Assembly (NCBI GenBank): GCA_026390195.1 | Contig: JAPLGK010000027.1 | Location: 1 to 38,297, forward strand | Length of the DNA stretch: 38,297 nucleotides | Reading direction: 5' to 3' | Source of the DNA: Caldisericota bacterium | GTDB taxonomy: Bacteria > Caldisericota > Caldisericia > Cryosericales > Cryosericaceae | Shown: piece by piece, positions 17,187 to 24,802 of the stretch | Numbering within the stretch: the stretch's first letter is position 1 | Layout of the letters: every line of letters begins with the position of its first letter | The notes under the pieces: model-generated | Database searches by the model: none | What the model was told of the DNA's origin: nothing | The model's input: only the letters and a program-made list of their open reading frames with translations | Translations under genes and position numbers: made by a program

Positions 17187-17638
17187 ACCATTCCGTCGTC
17201 ATCTCGGTCAACATCTCGGAGCAGAAAGGCACACGCAAACATCCCGTGCAAGGCCCTGTCACCATCACCATGCTGGGCATGCAGGGCGATGCCCACGCAG
17301 GCGACTGGCACCGTCAACTCAGCCTGCTTGCGCAGGAGAGCATCGACAAGATGCAGGGCCACGGCCTGGTATTGCAGCCCGGCGACTTCGCCGAGAATAT
17401 CACGACGCAGGGCCTGGACCTGCTGACCCTGCCTGTCGGGACACGTCTCCAGATCGGCACCGCCGTCACGATGGAGGCCACCCAGATCGGCAAGGAATGC
17501 CACCTGGGCTGTGAGATCCGCAAGCTGGTCGGCGACTGCGTCATGCCCCGCGAGGGCATCTTCGCCCGCGTCATCACGCCCGGCACGATTCATGCCGGCG
17601 ACATCATCACCATTATCAGCAAAGGAGGAACCCTATGA
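17183..17638 (+). CDS. MOSC domain-containing protein
   Basis: The 151-residue protein is a stand-alone MOSC domain (MLGMQGDAHAGDWHRQLSLLAQESIDKM, PGDFAENI, GKECHLGCEI). MOSC domains bind sulfur-carrying molybdenum cofactor or take part in its sulfuration and delivery. Small MOSC proteins of this type are often next to or fused with MoaB/MogA, as here. I start it at 17183 (ATGA overlap with moaC) rather than at the longer track ORF, whose first 29 residues are the moaC reading frame out of register. Its stop overlaps mog as ATGA. The exact substrate is unknown. Confidence 0.9.
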   Translation: MNHSVVISVNISEQKGTRKHPVQGPVTITMLGMQGDAHAGDWHRQLSLLAQESIDKMQGHGLVLQPGDFAENITTQGLDLLTLPVGTRLQIGTAVTMEATQIGKECHLGCEIRKLVGDCVMPREGIFARVITPGTIHAGDIITIISKGGTL

Positions 17639-18111
17639 AAGCAGCAGTTCTGACCGTCAGTGACAGTTGCGCCGCCGGGAACCGCGTCGACGAGAGCGGC
17701 CCCGCAATCGTAAAGCGTCTCACGGATGCCGGCTGGACCATCGAGGAAACGACGATCGTTCCCGACGAGCAGGCCGAAATTGCCGGAATCCTTGAGCAGT
17801 GGTCCATGGAACGCCGCGTGAACGCCATCATCACCACGGGCGGCACTGGCTTCTCCACCCGCGACGTCACCCCCGAGGCGACCCTGTCCGTCATTGACCG
17901 CCGCGCGCCCGGCATCAGTGAAGCCATCCGTCTCTACGGCCTGAACAAGGGCGTCCCGACTGCCTGTCTGTCCCGCGCCGAAGCCGGCCTCCGAGGCGCG
18001 ACGCTCATCATCAACCTCCCCGGCAGCCTCAAGGCCGTGCAGGATGGCATGGACGTCCTCATCCCACTGCTCCCACATGCCCTGGAGATGATCGCGGGAA
18101 AGGGACACTAG
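17635..18111 (+). CDS. mog: Molybdopterin adenylyltransferase (MogA/MoaB family)
   Basis: This 158-residue MogA/MoaB-family enzyme would adenylylate molybdopterin before MoeA inserts the metal. Visible motifs are the N-terminal LTVSDSCAAG, the active-site region ITTGGTGFSTRDVTPEAT and the C-terminal NLPGSLKAV. It is the last gene of the tup-moa operon, with its ATG in an ATGA overlap and AAAGGAGG upstream. The operon lacks MoaD/MoaE (molybdopterin synthase), which must be elsewhere. Because the operon's moeA is broken, the product of this enzyme may need another MoeA. Confidence 0.92.
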   Translation: MKAAVLTVSDSCAAGNRVDESGPAIVKRLTDAGWTIEETTIVPDEQAEIAGILEQWSMERRVNAIITTGGTGFSTRDVTPEATLSVIDRRAPGISEAIRLYGLNKGVPTACLSRAEAGLRGATLIINLPGSLKAVQDGMDVLIPLLPHALEMIAGKGH

Positions 18112-18150
18112 AACCGCGTAGCTACATGCCGTACTGGTGGGCTGTTCGTT

Positions 18151-18180
18151 GCGGGTGAGCCAGACGACAGGCTTGCCCGC
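18151..18180 (+). terminator. Imperfect hairpin after the tup-moa operon
   Basis: GCGGG-tg-AGCC and GGCT-tg-CCCGC pair around an 8-nt loop. There is no U-tract, so it is a weak terminator candidate. Confidence 0.35.
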
Positions 18181-18194
18181 AGGTCTGTTCCGGG

Positions 18195-18221
18195 TTGTAC
18201 GTCCCTCGTTTGGTGTACAAT
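18195..18221 (+). promoter_or_regulatory. Promoter with inverted repeat upstream of the type IIG RM gene
   Basis: TTGTAC and GTACAA form inverted half-sites 14 bp apart. The same bases give TTGTAC (-35) and TACAAT (-10) with a 15-bp spacer. A regulator binding this palindrome would cover the promoter. Confidence 0.45.
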
Positions 18222-18239
18222 ACTAAATGAGGGGGCTTC

Positions 18240-21233
18240 ATGGAGAACCTGCCGGACGAACTGGTCCATCTGATCGACCGCTTCAAGGAACACCTGGAGC
18301 AGTACAAGGGTGTCTCGTATGATGAGGCCAACACACGTACCGACTTCATCGACCCCTTGTTTGAGCTGCTGGGCTGGGACGTCGCCAACCGAAACAGCTA
18401 TGCCGAGCAGTACCGCGAGGTCATCCGAGAGGACAAAGTCAGCATCGAGGGTGGCACCAAAGCACCTGATTACTGCTTCCGCATCGGTGGTGTCCGCAAG
18501 TTCTTTGTGGAAGCCAAGAAGCCGTCGGTCGATCTGCGCAACGACCCCAGCCCCGCCTATCAGTTGCGCCGCTACGCCTACTCGGCCAAACTGCCGCTGT
18601 CGATCTTGACTGACTTCCAGGAATTCGCCGTCTATGACACGCGCATCAAGCCCGGCCCCAATGACAGCGCCTCTGTGGCTCGTATCCAGTACTTCACCTT
18701 CGAGGACTATCCTGGGAAATGGGCGTTCCTGACCGGTACCTTCTCCCGCGAGGCCATCCTGCACGGTGCCTTCGACAAGTATGTGGAGGACACGCGCAAC
18801 AAGCATGGTACCAGCGAAGTCGACAAGGAGTTCCTGAACCTCATCGACCAGTGGCGCGAGAAGCTGGCGCGCAATATCGCGCTGCGCAACCGCGAACTGC
18901 CGCTGCATCAGCTCAACTTTGCCGTCCAGAAGACGATTGACCGCATCGTGTTCCTGCGCATCGCCGAGGACCGTGGCATCGATACCTATGGCAACATGCA
19001 CGCACTGCTCAACGGCACGAACCAGTACACGCGCCTACGGCAGCTCTTCACCCAGGCCGACGCACGGTACAACGGTGGACTCTTCAACTTCGCCGAGGAC
19101 ACACTAACGCCCGGCCTGACGGTCGACGACAACATCATCAAGGACATTGTCCGCAGCGTCTACTATCCACAGAGCCCCTACGAGTTCTCAGTGCTGGACG
19201 TCGCCATCCTGGGCAACATCTATGAGCAGTTCCTGGGCAAGACCATTCGCCTCACCACGGAGCACCGCGTCAAGGTGGAGGAGAAGCCCGAAGTCAAGAA
19301 AGCCGGCGGCGTCTACTACACCCCCAGGGACATCGTAGAGTACATCGTGGACCATACCGTCGGGGAGGCACTCAAGGAGACGACGCCTGCCAAGATCGAA
19401 CAGCTGCATATCCTCGATCCTGCCTGTGGTTCTGGCAGTTTCCTGCTGGGAGCATATGACAAGCTGCTCAGCTGGCACCTGGACTGGTACGCTCAGGACA
19501 CGCACCGCGCCAAAGCGCTCAAGGACCACCGCATCATCGAGCCACACACAGGCGACTATCGCCTGACGATCGACGAGAAGCGTCGCATCCTGACCAACAA
19601 CATCTACGGCGTGGACATCGACGACCAGGCGGTCGAGATCGCCAAGTTGTCGCTGACCCTGCGGCTGCTGGAGGGCGAGACCTCCGAGACCGCCGAACTG
19701 TTCACGAGGGGTGGCCGCCAGCGCCTCCTCCCCAAGCTGGAGGACAACATCAAGTGCGGCAACTCCCTCATCGGTCCCGACTTCTACAGTGACGCCGACG
19801 AGAGCCTCTTCATCAACGACGAGACCCGCTACCGCATCAATGCCTTTGACTGGAAGGCCACCTCCGGCTTCAAGCAGGTCTTCGACACCCATGGCGGCTT
19901 CAACGTTGTGCTGGGCAACCCGCCGTACGTGAGGCAAGAAGGGCTTGGTCCTCTTGTCAAAGCTTACCTGAAACAGCACTATTCAGCATTCCACGGCGTC
20001 GCCGATCTCTACGTCTACTTTATCGAGCGTGGGATGAGACTCCTCAAGCCAGGGGGTATGCTTGGAATCATCGTGGCAAACAAGTGGCTGCGCTCCAACT
20101 ATGGAGAGCCTTTGAGACATTGGCTGAAGCAATACGATGTACAGGAGATCACCGATTTCGGCGACCTGCCGGTGTTTCAGGGCATCACTACCTACCCGTG
20201 TATCCTGAGGGTCAGGAGTCAGGAACACACGGCAACGTTTACTGCCACCCATGTCGCATCACTCTCCTATTTGAGTCTCGGCGACTACGTCCGGGAGCAT
20301 GTCGTTACCTTGCCGCAGTCCGCACTGCGGGATGACCAGTGGTCGATGAGTTCGGAGCGTATTCAGGAGGTTTTGAGCAAGATTGAACATGCTGCTCTGC
20401 CACTGGGTAGCGTGCCTGGACTCAGAATCCTTCGGGGAATCCTCACTGGCTTGAATGAAGCGTTTGTCATCGACAACGAGGTCAGAGCCAGACTGGTTGC
20501 GGAAGATCCTCATTCTACTGAACTCATCAAGCCATTTGTGGCCGGTCGTGACATCAAGCGGTATGAGCCGCTGCAACAACAGCGCTTCCTCATCACGATT
20601 CCACGCGGTTGGACGCGGTCCAAGACAGGCAACGCCAAGGACAGGTGGTCCTGGCTCGAAGCCGCCTATCCTGCAATTGCTGCACATCTGAAACCCTTTG
20701 CGGCCAAGGCCGAAAAGCGAGGCGACAAGGGGGAATACTGGTGGGAACTGCGTGCATGCAGTTACTATGATGCATTTGAGAAACCGAAGATCATGCTGCC
20801 CGACATTTCCGCCGAGTGCAATTTCACGCTTGATACAACTGGTGGTATCTATGGCGCAAACACCGCCTACATCATCGAGAGCGATGACCGTTACCTGTTG
20901 GGCATTTTGAATTCGTCTCTGATGACCTTCGTCATACGACAGCACTCCATGTCATACCGAGGCGGATACGTACGGTTCTTTACTCAGTTTGTCGAGAAGC
21001 TGCCAATACGCGCCATCGACTTCACCAACTCTACTGACAAGGCGATGCACGACGAGATGGTTCGCCTCGTCGACCAAATGCTGACGCTTCACCGTCAACT
21101 CGCCACCGCTGGCACTGACCGTGAGAAGTCCGGCCTTCAGCTCCAGATCGCCGCTCTCGATCGCGCCATCGACTCCCTCGTCTTCCGCCTTTATGGGCTG
21201 ACAATTAGCGAGGCTTCCTCGAATTTCGTATAG
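18240..21233 (+). CDS. Type IIG restriction-modification enzyme (nuclease-methyltransferase fusion)
   Basis: The 997-residue single chain both cuts and methylates DNA. An N-terminal PD-(D/E)xK nuclease shows APDYCF (Asp77) and FFVEAKK (Glu91, Lys93), like HsdR_N domains. A helical linker follows. The N6-adenine methyltransferase has motif I DPACGSGSF (393-401) and motif IV NPPY (560-563). The last ~350 residues are a TaqI/Eco57I-like target-recognition domain. GAGGGGG lies just before the ATG. No separate methylase or specificity gene is nearby, as expected for type IIG. Base composition falls by eye between about 19.93 and 21.05 kb, the recognition region, then recovers. The ApeA-like gene follows after 9 bp. 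Confidence 0.88.
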   Translation: MENLPDELVHLIDRFKEHLEQYKGVSYDEANTRTDFIDPLFELLGWDVANRNSYAEQYREVIREDKVSIEGGTKAPDYCFRIGGVRKFFVEAKKPSVDLRNDPSPAYQLRRYAYSAKLPLSILTDFQEFAVYDTRIKPGPNDSASVARIQYFTFEDYPGKWAFLTGTFSREAILHGAFDKYVEDTRNKHGTSEVDKEFLNLIDQWREKLARNIALRNRELPLHQLNFAVQKTIDRIVFLRIAEDRGIDTYGNMHALLNGTNQYTRLRQLFTQADARYNGGLFNFAEDTLTPGLTVDDNIIKDIVRSVYYPQSPYEFSVLDVAILGNIYEQFLGKTIRLTTEHRVKVEEKPEVKKAGGVYYTPRDIVEYIVDHTVGEALKETTPAKIEQLHILDPACGSGSFLLGAYDKLLSWHLDWYAQDTHRAKALKDHRIIEPHTGDYRLTIDEKRRILTNNIYGVDIDDQAVEIAKLSLTLRLLEGETSETAELFTRGGRQRLLPKLEDNIKCGNSLIGPDFYSDADESLFINDETRYRINAFDWKATSGFKQVFDTHGGFNVVLGNPPYVRQEGLGPLVKAYLKQHYSAFHGVADLYVYFIERGMRLLKPGGMLGIIVANKWLRSNYGEPLRHWLKQYDVQEITDFGDLPVFQGITTYPCILRVRSQEHTATFTATHVASLSYLSLGDYVREHVVTLPQSALRDDQWSMSSERIQEVLSKIEHAALPLGSVPGLRILRGILTGLNEAFVIDNEVRARLVAEDPHSTELIKPFVAGRDIKRYEPLQQQRFLITIPRGWTRSKTGNAKDRWSWLEAAYPAIAAHLKPFAAKAEKRGDKGEYWWELRACSYYDAFEKPKIMLPDISAECNFTLDTTGGIYGANTAYIIESDDRYLLGILNSSLMTFVIRQHSMSYRGGYVRFFTQFVEKLPIRAIDFTNSTDKAMHDEMVRLVDQMLTLHRQLATAGTDREKSGLQLQIAALDRAIDSLVFRLYGLTISEASSNFV

Positions 21234-21242
21234 GGGTCAAAG

Positions 21243-22682
21243 ATGCCAACATCGGAAGACATTACTCAACTACTTGAAGAGAGTCATCTTGGATCTTGGT
21301 GGATTCCAGAAGATCCAGACCGAAAGATTGCTGGAGTACTGTCCTTCGATCCAGACCATCTAGCTCATCTCGAGCTCATGGATAGCTTCGAGACTACCCT
21401 CGATCAGTGTCTCGCTTCTGACAAGAAATACCCTCGCGTCCTTGGTATGGACAAGTCCGGCGAAGAGTACGCTCTGCTCAATTGCTGGAAAACTTCAGCT
21501 CAAACGAACCTCGGCACGGGGCGGTCATCCTCAGGAATTCGGTGTCGACAGGTTCTGATAGGATTGCCTGCCAAGCTGGCGTCGAATCCCTCGTTCAGTC
21601 GCCTCGAACTGCGAAGTCCGAGTCTCCGCAAATGGTGGCGTTCCGGGGCAACACAAGTATCTGTGGCCAACAGCAAGAAACGATGGGCTGTAACACTTAA
21701 AGTACACAGCGCTCCCCCGATTCATCTCTGTAAGTGGAAGGGAATTTCATTGGATTTCAACTCAAACCCGACATTTAGCGCTAACCTGGAGCGAGCTAAA
21801 CCATTTGATGTTGATGAGGACGTTTGCCTGAGAATAACCAGTCCGGAAGAACGCTCTCTCGACGAGCTCCTTCTTGACATTGACACACTTTGTTCATTCT
21901 TAGGAATTCTACTACAGCATCCCATTGTTCTGCCTACGATTACGGCGTTTCTCGATGATCGTGAACTTGAGGCCAAGACTATTTCTCGCATGCGTTCGCC
22001 AATCGTCGTAGTTACACCAATTAGGGGCTGCACGCCAGCTCAACATCTTGACGACTCGAATGATTGCCTGCTTCCAGTGCGATTGTCACTACCATTGCTT
22101 CGCAGGATACTACGTCGATGGTTCCTTCGCCACTCCGAGCTCGAGGCAGCCCGTAGTGTGCTTTTCGGCAGCGAACGAGCACAACACTCCTACTCGGGAA
22201 ATCGCCTTACGATGGCTGTCGCGGCTTTGGAAGGACTCGACCGACTCAGTTGCAGTAACGAAACCTGGGAGTACCGAGATTGGAAGAAACGAGTCAACGA
22301 TGCCATCAACCCCCAAGCATCCGACGAGATTCAGAGATGGGCACGTGGCCACCTCACGTACAGTAATGAGCCGAGCTTGAGAGACAGACTCCGTCGGCAA
22401 TTCGCAGTCTGTTCGACGTTTCTCAGCACAACACCTCGACAACACAAATCCTTCCTACAGACGTGTATCACTGTCAGGAACGATACCGCCCACGCGCGTA
22501 CTCCTGTCTCACGAGACACAGAGAGCGGTATCAGGATCATTGAAGCTACCGACCAAATCGAATCAATCCTCCTGGTGTCGCTACTCAAGTACCTTGGATG
22601 TACCGACAATGACCTCGAAGCCGCTGCTACGAAATACCCTCTCGCCTGGCAGTCGATACGGAGCGTCTTCAGGTCTAAGTGA
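21243..22682 (+). CDS. ApeA-like HEPN-domain anti-phage protein
   Basis: The 479-residue protein begins with a segment typical of the ApeA N-terminal domain (GSWWIPEDPDRKIAGVLSFDPDHLAHLELMDSF). Its C-terminal third looks like an ApeA-type HEPN domain with the Rx4H RNase motif R412NDTAH417. ApeA proteins are known abortive-type anti-phage effectors, and HEPN domains usually cleave RNA. The middle (~100-300) is unrecognised. The gene follows the type IIG enzyme by 9 bp with a GGGGT site upstream, so the two are probably co-transcribed. It is visibly lower in G+C than the operon upstream, suggesting transfer. No inhibitor or antitoxin partner is obvious. Confidence 0.75.
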   Translation: MPTSEDITQLLEESHLGSWWIPEDPDRKIAGVLSFDPDHLAHLELMDSFETTLDQCLASDKKYPRVLGMDKSGEEYALLNCWKTSAQTNLGTGRSSSGIRCRQVLIGLPAKLASNPSFSRLELRSPSLRKWWRSGATQVSVANSKKRWAVTLKVHSAPPIHLCKWKGISLDFNSNPTFSANLERAKPFDVDEDVCLRITSPEERSLDELLLDIDTLCSFLGILLQHPIVLPTITAFLDDRELEAKTISRMRSPIVVVTPIRGCTPAQHLDDSNDCLLPVRLSLPLLRRILRRWFLRHSELEAARSVLFGSERAQHSYSGNRLTMAVAALEGLDRLSCSNETWEYRDWKKRVNDAINPQASDEIQRWARGHLTYSNEPSLRDRLRRQFAVCSTFLSTTPRQHKSFLQTCITVRNDTAHARTPVSRDTESGIRIIEATDQIESILLVSLLKYLGCTDNDLEAAATKYPLAWQSIRSVFRSK

Positions 22683-22757
22683 GGTAACAGAGGCAAGTCT
22701 TTGACAACTAGGGCATATTCCGATGCTCTCTGTGAGCATCAAGCGCAAGCAAGAAGA

Positions 22758-22779
22758 GACGCCCCCTTGCGGGGGCGTC
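22758..22779 (+). terminator. Strong GC hairpin after the ApeA-like gene
   Basis: GACGCCCCC and GGGGGCGTC form a perfect 9-bp stem with a TTGC loop. No U-run follows on the plus strand; the minus strand has only a weak T-rich stretch. It is the likely 3' boundary of the defence operon. Confidence 0.5.
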
Positions 22780-22942
22780 GGGCCAATGTCAAAGACGTTG
22801 GGGATGCTATGCAATCATCTTATACGAAATATCGCCACGTCAAAGGGACAAGAACGGGACAAGTCGTCGGTCTTCCGCAGAAAAGGCGACCTCTTCTGGC
22901 ATCAACGACAAGGTATAAGCAAGCATCTGCGAGCATTCCGCT

Positions 22943-22966
22943 GAGCGAGTTACGAGTTGCTCGCTC
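22943..22966. repeat. Perfect 7-bp inverted repeat
   Basis: GAGCGAG and CTCGCTC flank a 10-nt spacer, 45 bp upstream of the small ORF at 23011. It may be an operator or an RNA stem. Confidence 0.4.
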
Positions 22967-23010
22967 CCGGAGAGCGGCCTTGGAATGACGTCTGCAGTAG
23001 GAGAAGAGAC

Positions 23011-23169
23011 GTGAAGAGCATACGTGAAATGACAGCCGACGCTGAAGCGTATCGGTTGGAAATGAAGAGACTCATTGAGACCGATCCGAAGGCAAGGCAT
23101 ATCTACATCGAGATGAAAGCGGAGCTGGCTGCCGCATGGCAGTTGCGTGAGCTCGAAAACAAGACCTAG
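23011..23169 (+). CDS. Small charged helical protein of unknown function
   Basis: The 52-residue ORF begins with GTG (VKSIREMTADAEAYRLEMKRL). AGGAG lies 7 nt upstream, a good site that the longer track start lacks. The predicted product is almost all amphipathic helix, rich in Glu, Lys, Arg and Ala, with no signal peptide. I do not recognise a family. It sits between the defence pair and the PhzF-like gene, so it could be a remnant or a small accessory or regulatory protein. Its end lies close to the PhzF promoter. Confidence 0.5.
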   Translation: MKSIREMTADAEAYRLEMKRLIETDPKARHIYIEMKAELAAAWQLRELENKT

Positions 23170-23189
23170 CGTTCGAAGCCGGTGATTCG

Positions 23190-23217
23190 TTTACTACACG
23201 GACCGTTGTCCTACAAT
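23190..23217 (+). promoter_or_regulatory. Promoter of the PhzF-like gene, predicted leaderless transcript
   Basis: TTTACT (-35) and TACAAT (-10) are 16 bp apart. The GTG start at 23224 follows the -10 box after only 6 nt, so transcription should begin at or next to the start codon. No Shine-Dalgarno is visible. Confidence 0.55.
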
Positions 23218-23223
23218 GATACC

Positions 23224-24015
23224 GTGAAATACTACGTTATCGACGCGTTTACGGACAAGCTATTTGCCGGGAATCCGGCAGCGGTGTGCCTCCTGCAGGA
23301 GCCGCTGACGGACGAGGTTATGGCGTCCATCGCACGAGAGATGAACCTGTCGGAGACAGCGTTCGTCCTGTGGGAGGGCGACGCCTGGCGTCTGCGGTGG
23401 TTCACGCCGGCAGTGGAAGTACCACTGTGCGGCCACGGGACCCTCGCTACTGCCCGGGCGCTGCGCGAGGCCGGCATCGTGAAAGGCGACGAGGTCTACT
23501 TCCGCAGCCTGAGTGGGGACCTTGCAGCCCGGTACCACGGCGACTGGATCGAGCTCGACTTTCCGTCGCTGCCTCCTTCGCCTGCGCCGGTCCCATCAGC
23601 GGTCCTCGATGCCCTAGGAATCGAAACGACTCCCCGCTGGACTGGGGTCAATGCCCACCGCTACTGGCTCCTCGACCTCGGTCCGGCCGCCGCCGTGCGT
23701 GCCTTGGCTCCTAACCGTGCAGCTACGATGGGGCTCGACCTGCCCGGTATCGTCGTGACGGGAGCGGGCGATGCGCCGTATGACTTCACCTCCCGTTTCT
23801 TTGCGCCCGCCGACGGTATCTTCGAGGACCCGGTCACGGGCTCCGCGCACGCGGCTCTCACGCCCTACTGGAGCAGCGTCCTCGGCAGAACCAGCTTCGT
23901 CGCGTACCAGGCATCCTCGCGCGGGGGCATCCTGAAGGTGCGTCTGGCGGGCGACCGCGTGCTTATCGCAGGGAAGAGCGTCGTGGTGGCCACAGGCAAC
24001 CTGCGCATCCCCTGA
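23224..24015 (+). CDS. PhzF family isomerase-like protein
   Basis: The 263-residue protein belongs to the PhzF/diaminopimelate-epimerase-fold family. Motifs include YVIDAFTDKLFAGNPAAVC, the presumed catalytic Glu in MNLSETAFV, CGHGTLATA and EDPVTGSAHAAL. Members isomerise small acids; apart from phenazine-synthesis PhzF, most substrates are unknown, and no phenazine genes are present here. I chose the GTG at 23224 (VKYYVIDAF) because it matches the family N-terminus, while the track start adds 14 unrelated residues. The start lacks a ribosome-binding site and lies 6 nt after a -10 box, implying leaderless translation. A GNAT gene follows 47 bp later. Confidence 0.85.
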   Translation: MKYYVIDAFTDKLFAGNPAAVCLLQEPLTDEVMASIAREMNLSETAFVLWEGDAWRLRWFTPAVEVPLCGHGTLATARALREAGIVKGDEVYFRSLSGDLAARYHGDWIELDFPSLPPSPAPVPSAVLDALGIETTPRWTGVNAHRYWLLDLGPAAAVRALAPNRAATMGLDLPGIVVTGAGDAPYDFTSRFFAPADGIFEDPVTGSAHAALTPYWSSVLGRTSFVAYQASSRGGILKVRLAGDRVLIAGKSVVVATGNLRIP

Positions 24016-24062
24016 CGGACCACCTGCGAGGGTATGCCTCCAGGCGTGGAGAAGAAACAGCT

Positions 24063-24689
24063 ATGAACTCCCCGGGACTGACCTTCAAACCTGCGACACG
24101 TGACGACACGCCGTTTGTGGCACGTCTCATGTATGACATCGGCCGCAGAGACCTCGACCGGCTGCTCACGGGTATCGCCGCCGGGTTATCGCCTTTCGGT
24201 ATCGTCGAGAAGTTCTACCAAGCTCCGGGTGGGATGTTCTCCTGGCGCAACACAGAGGTCGCACTCCACGATAATCTCCCAGCCGGCTTCATCACGGCGT
24301 ACAGGGCGACGTCGAGGAATGGCAGCGACATGTGGCTGGCCCGGGCAGTTGGACGGCTCGGAGCCAAGGCGCTCATGCTCCTTGCCTGGCGTGGCGCGAT
24401 CGTGGCCAGAGCGATGCAACACCACCTGTCCGGCAGCTGGTACGTTGCATTCGTGGGTGTGGACCCGCTGCAGCAGTCAGTCGGCATCGGTTCCTCTCTC
24501 ATCGAGAGATCCATCCAGACGGCCCGCGCGTCCGGGTGTTCCTGTGTCGAGCTGGATGTCGACGTCGACAACCCGCGTGCCCAGGCACTGTACGAGCGGC
24601 TCGGGTTCCACATCGTGCACGCCGACCGTCGGTGGAAATCCTCCTCCATGGTCGAGACACGGCGCATGATCTTGCCGCTTCAAGCATGA
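24063..24689 (+). CDS. GNAT family N-acetyltransferase
   Basis: The 208-residue protein has the GNAT fold. The acetyl-CoA-binding strand and loop read VGVDPLQQSVGIGSSLIERSIQTA, and the C-terminal NPRAQALYERLGFHIVHADRRW is the usual final motif. The N-terminal half is longer than in minimal GNATs and rich in Arg and aromatics, so it probably forms the acceptor site. The acceptor is unknown. GGAG lies about 12 nt before the ATG. It follows the PhzF-like gene closely and may be co-transcribed with it. Confidence 0.85.
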   Translation: MNSPGLTFKPATRDDTPFVARLMYDIGRRDLDRLLTGIAAGLSPFGIVEKFYQAPGGMFSWRNTEVALHDNLPAGFITAYRATSRNGSDMWLARAVGRLGAKALMLLAWRGAIVARAMQHHLSGSWYVAFVGVDPLQQSVGIGSSLIERSIQTARASGCSCVELDVDVDNPRAQALYERLGFHIVHADRRWKSSSMVETRRMILPLQA

Positions 24690-24802
24690 GTCAAACAGAT
24701 ACGCCCAGTCGACGTGGTGGCGCGAGGAAAGGGAGGTGCTGCATTCGTTGGCCTTGCCCAGTTACGCCGCGCGCATAGACTGAGAAGACAGGAGGCAGCA
24801 CA

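Larger units (their letters stand above)
22683..23010 (+). other. Intergenic stretch after the defence pair
   Basis: These 328 bp hold the hairpin at 22758-22779 and an inverted repeat, GAGCGAG-n10-CTCGCTC, at 22943-22966. Short track ORFs here lack ribosome-binding sites and family resemblance. I see no convincing gene. Confidence 0.5.

Noticed and set aside
22701-22988. 95-residue ORF in the gap after the ApeA-like gene
   Set aside because: It crosses a strong hairpin, has no ribosome-binding site and an unstructured Arg/Ala-rich product.
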